32,528 bases of DNA from an uncultured Acidimicrobiales bacterium (lineage in GTDB: Bacteria > Actinomycetota > Acidimicrobiia > Acidimicrobiales > UBA10347): assembly GCA_937941245.1 (NCBI GenBank), contig CALDYC010000006.1, positions 1 to 32,528 on the forward strand, read 5' to 3'. The notes beneath the pieces were generated by a model. The model searched no databases, had not been told where the DNA came from, and saw nothing but the letters and a program-made list of their open reading frames with translations. Positions 30,314-32,528 of the stretch are shown piece by piece. A program made the position numbers and the translations under genes. Numbering within the stretch: the stretch's first letter is position 1; every line of letters begins with the position of its first letter.

Positions 30314-31522
30314 ATGTCGGCGCCATCCAGTGCAGATCTGCCGCGCAACTGGGCGCGTAACATCGCCGCTTCGGGGGCATGGAAGCCGGGAGACCCGTTG
30401 CGTGGGCGCGAGTTTCACCAAATGGGTACGAACCGGCCGTTTGCGCTCGAGGGCGGCGGCATGTTGTCCAATGCCGAAGTGGCCTATGAAACCTGGGGTT
30501 CGCTAAACGACGCCGCCGACAACGCCATCTTGGTGTGTCATGCCCTAACCGGCGACTCTCATGCCGCTGGTCCGGCGACGCCGCAACAACCCGAAGCCGG
30601 ATGGTGGGACGATTTGATTGGTCCGGGTCGGGCAATTGACACCGATCGTTGGTTTGTCGTGTGCGCCAACGTGCTCGGGGGCTGTCAGGGCACGACCGGT
30701 CCAGCGTCGATCAATCCAACCACCGGGCGGCCCTACGGCACAGATTTCCCAACGGTCACGATCCGCGACACCGTTCGTGCCCAGGCCAGCATGGCAACTG
30801 CTCTTGGCATCGACTGTTGGCACAGCGTCATCGGCGGATCGATGGGAGGCATGCAAGTCATCGAATGGGCGCTGATGTACCCAGAGCGCGTTCGTTCGAT
30901 CGCGTCGATCGCATCGGCAGCTGCAGCGTCTCCTTGGCAGATCGCTTGGAGTGCTCTTGGTCGCCTGGCGATCAGCATCGACCCGGGCTGGAACAACGGC
31001 GACTACTACGACGCTCCAGACGGTGAGGGCCCGCATCGGGGGCTGGCTGTCGCCCGGGGTATCGCCAACGTGACGTACCGCAGCGACGAGATCTACGAGC
31101 AGCGTTTCGGGCGTGGCTTGGTCGATCCCACCAGCGTGTTCGCGCTGTGGGACCGGTTTCAGGTCGAGTCATACCTCGATCACCACGGTGAGAAGCTTGC
31201 TCGTCGTTTCGACGCGAATAGCTATCTGTATCTCAACCGAATGATGGATCTACACGACACCGGACGCGGACGTGGATCAGTCGACAAGGCGTTCTCGAAG
31301 TTTGCGACGCCAGCGCTGATCGTCAGCATCAGAAGCGATGCCTTGTATCCACCCCGTCTGCAAACCGAGCTCGCAGAGCTGGCTCGCTCTGCAGGAGCCG
31401 TGGTGCAGCGAGAGGTGATCGACAGTGACCAAGGCCATGACGGCTTCCTGATCGAGACGGCGGCAATGAGCGAGGCGTTTGCCAAGTTCTTCGCGACAGT
31501 TGACTCGCTGTATGTCGCCTGA
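30314..31522 (+). CDS. metX: Homoserine O-acetyltransferase
   Basis: Cytoplasmic alpha/beta-hydrolase enzyme of 402 aa in methionine biosynthesis; it activates homoserine with acetyl-CoA (some MetX proteins use succinyl-CoA, which cannot be decided here). Catalytic triad: S176 in GGSMGG, D342 in SIRSDALYPP, H375 in DQGHDGFLIE. Family blocks ALTGDSHA, NVLGGCQGTTGP and TIRDTVRAQ are present. The first 45 residues are an N-terminal extension typical of actinobacterial MetX. No other methionine gene lies nearby. The start is supported by the leaderless -10 box. Confidence 0.92.
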   Translation: MSAPSSADLPRNWARNIAASGAWKPGDPLRGREFHQMGTNRPFALEGGGMLSNAEVAYETWGSLNDAADNAILVCHALTGDSHAAGPATPQQPEAGWWDDLIGPGRAIDTDRWFVVCANVLGGCQGTTGPASINPTTGRPYGTDFPTVTIRDTVRAQASMATALGIDCWHSVIGGSMGGMQVIEWALMYPERVRSIASIASAAAASPWQIAWSALGRLAISIDPGWNNGDYYDAPDGEGPHRGLAVARGIANVTYRSDEIYEQRFGRGLVDPTSVFALWDRFQVESYLDHHGEKLARRFDANSYLYLNRMMDLHDTGRGRGSVDKAFSKFATPALIVSIRSDALYPPRLQTELAELARSAGAVVQREVIDSDQGHDGFLIETAAMSEAFAKFFATVDSLYVA

Positions 31523-31539
31523 GTGGCTTCGTTGCCGAT

Positions 31540-31553
31540 GACGCACATGCGTC
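31540..31553. other. Short inverted repeat between metX and the glycosylase gene
   Basis: GACGC-acat-GCGTC, 9 bp before the glycosylase ATG. It could be a weak terminator or an operator. Confidence 0.25.
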
Positions 31554-31562
31554 GCACCGCTC

Positions 31563-32336
31563 ATGCCTGAGATTCTTGAAGCGGAGATCTACCGGATTGC
31601 GGTCGACGAGACGGTCGGCAGGCGTATCGAGTCGTTCCAGATTGGAGACGCCGCGTATGTCCGCGATCCAGGACCCGATGCGCTGGTTGAGCAGTTTGTC
31701 GGCTCAGCGGTTCGTGCAACGGCGCGCCACGGCAAACTCGTGATCGTCGAGACAACTGCAGGAGACATCGGCCTGCGCTTCGGTATGACCGGAAAGGTTC
31801 GGGTTGACGGTCTGGCCCCGATCGACGCACTTGAGTACGCACCATCAACGTGGAACGATGACTGGAACCGGTTCGCCGTCGACTTCGACACTGGATCGCT
31901 GGTGATCAATGACGTGCGACGTCTTGGCAGTGTCGAAGCCGAACCGGACCGAGATTCGCTCGGGCCCGATGCATGGGGGATTGGGCCGACCGAACTGGCG
32001 GCGCTTTGCGGTCGGGGACGTGGAGCGATCAAGTCGTTGCTGCTCAATCAGAAGAAGATCGCTGGTCTCGGCAACCTTCTGGTCGATGAGCTTTTGTGGC
32101 GCACCTCAGTCGCGCCGCATCGGCCGGCTGGGGAACTCACGGCTCACGAGACCCGCAGGATCGGAGAGCAGATCGTTCCGTTGCTCGACGAACTCTTTGC
32201 TGCTGGCGGCTCGCATTGCGGGGCCCATGTCCCCGAGCGTCATGTCGACGGGCGGTGCCCCGTGGACAACCAAGCATTGGTGCACGCAACAGTCGGTGGA
32301 CGTTCAACGTGGTGGTGTCGCGAGCACCAAAGCTGA
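31563..32336 (+). CDS. Fpg/Nei-family DNA glycosylase with altered zinc finger
   Basis: Base-excision repair glycosylase/AP lyase, 257 aa. The N-terminal P2-E3 nucleophile and general acid are kept (MPEILEAE), as is K58 in ARHGKLV. The helix-two-turn-helix reads LLNQKKIAGLGNLLVDELLW. The C-terminal finger has the usual C-x2-C-x16-C-x2-C spacing, but its ligands are C232, D235, C252 and H255, so the second Cys is Asp and the fourth is His. The finger arginine R247 (GGRSTWWC) that contacts DNA is kept. Damage preference (oxidised purines or pyrimidines) cannot be told from sequence, so neither mutM nor nei is assigned. There is no strong ribosome site and no leaderless -10. Confidence 0.85.
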   Translation: MPEILEAEIYRIAVDETVGRRIESFQIGDAAYVRDPGPDALVEQFVGSAVRATARHGKLVIVETTAGDIGLRFGMTGKVRVDGLAPIDALEYAPSTWNDDWNRFAVDFDTGSLVINDVRRLGSVEAEPDRDSLGPDAWGIGPTELAALCGRGRGAIKSLLLNQKKIAGLGNLLVDELLWRTSVAPHRPAGELTAHETRRIGEQIVPLLDELFAAGGSHCGAHVPERHVDGRCPVDNQALVHATVGGRSTWWCREHQS

Positions 32337-32413
32337 CCTGAATCCGGGCGAAATGTATGAAAGTACGGGCGCGAACAAGCTCGCCGAAGCTCGGCCCAGG
32401 TAGATCGAATTTC

Positions 32414-32439
32414 AGCGTGTCATCGCGTGAGAACACGCT
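32414..32439. promoter_or_regulatory. Inverted repeat AGCGTGT-N12-ACACGCT over the tRNA promoter
   Basis: Perfect 7-bp arms (32414-32420 and 32433-32439) spanning the presumed -35 and spacer of the tRNA promoter. It could be an operator or the terminator hairpin of the glycosylase gene. Confidence 0.35.
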
Positions 32440-32444
32440 AGAGT
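32439..32444 (+). promoter_or_regulatory. -10 box TAGAGT for the tRNA gene
   Basis: TAGAGT lies 10 bp before the mature tRNA 5' end. GTGTCA at 32417-32422 is a possible -35 with a 16-bp spacer. Confidence 0.5.
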
Positions 32445-32454
32445 TGGCCGCCTT

Positions 32455-32527
32455 GCGGATGTAGCTCAGCTGGTAGAGCATCACCTTGGCAAGGTGAGGG
32501 TCGCGGGTTCAAATCTCGTCATCCGCT
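32455..32527 (+). tRNA. tRNA with GGC (Ala) anticodon and glycine-type body
   Basis: A complete cloverleaf of 73 nt: acceptor GCGGATG/CATCCGC, D stem GCTC/GAGC, anticodon stem TCACC/GGTGA with loop TTGGCAA (32486-32492) and T stem GCGGG/CTCGT. The anticodon at 32488-32490 is GGC, which reads alanine GCC/GCU codons. The rest looks like a bacterial tRNA-Gly(GCC): the 3:70 pair is G-C, not the G-U required by alanyl-tRNA synthetase, and the discriminator base is U73 as in tRNA-Gly, not A73 as in tRNA-Ala. A single C-to-G change at position 35 would explain it. The window ends at the base after the discriminator, so a CCA end cannot be judged. Confidence 0.9.
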
Positions 32528-32528
32528 C

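Overview
The window (32.5 kb) is dense, GC-rich chromosomal DNA from an actinobacterium. The lineage is inferred from gene content: a mycothiol S-conjugate amidase (mca), a luciferase-like F420-type oxidoreductase, an actinobacterial DnaE2, a coenzyme B12-dependent ribonucleotide reductase and high-GC codon use. The many leaderless genes with TANNNT -10 boxes and the non-streptomycete, non-mycobacterial gene order make me favour the class Acidimicrobiia (Ilumatobacter/Microthrix-like). This has not been tested by any search. I see no prophage, insertion sequence, CRISPR array or rRNA.

Layout. 1-3.0 kb: 3' part of dnaE2 (error-prone polymerase), with a His-rich 15-bp repeat array in its PHP domain. 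3.1-4.7 kb: a GGDEF/EAL protein on the minus strand. 4.9-7.5 kb: an SLC41/MgtE-type Mg2+ transporter followed by a tandem PhoU/RCK_C regulatory protein. 7.6-8.8 kb: mca and an SCP2-like small protein. 8.8-10.6 kb (minus): a ChbG/YdjC-fold protein with a damaged metal site, a secreted thermonuclease-like lipoprotein and a 78-aa protein. 10.8-13.0 kb: a molybdopterin oxidoreductase. 13.0-14.9 kb: divergent SDR and LLM oxidoreductases sharing a region with tandem palindromes. 15.0-17.2 kb: a 63-aa protein, a PAP2 phosphatase and a geranylgeranyl-reductase-family flavoprotein. 17.2-23.4 kb: nrdJ behind a long leader with DnaA-box-like sites, then an AI-2E family permease overlapping a GH13_18 phosphorylase (probably glucosylglycerate phosphorylase). 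23.4-27.1 kb: a metallo-beta-lactamase-fold pseudoenzyme, an L,D-transpeptidase lipoprotein, lgt, a stand-alone adenylate cyclase and an alkyltransferase-like protein. 27.2-32.5 kb: a DEAD-box helicase, an overlapping orphan N6-adenine DNA methyltransferase, metX, an Fpg/Nei glycosylase and a tRNA.

Cross-cutting themes. (1) At least nine genes have a TANNNT box ending 6-7 nt before the start codon, so they should be transcribed without a leader; this fixes several starts. (2) DNA repair and replication genes recur (dnaE2, ATL, Fpg/Nei, nrdJ, DNA methyltransferase). (3) Two enzymes (ChbG-like and MBL-like) keep their fold signatures but lose metal ligands, and the GGDEF domain is degenerate. 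(4) Short tandem repeats with 14-16 bp periods appear at five places. (5) The tRNA at the right end has a glycine-type body but an alanine anticodon (GGC), the strangest single feature in the window. No single gene cluster here is clearly a new multi-gene system; the best candidates for new biology are the chimeric tRNA, the transporter/PhoU-RCK pair and the pseudoenzymes.
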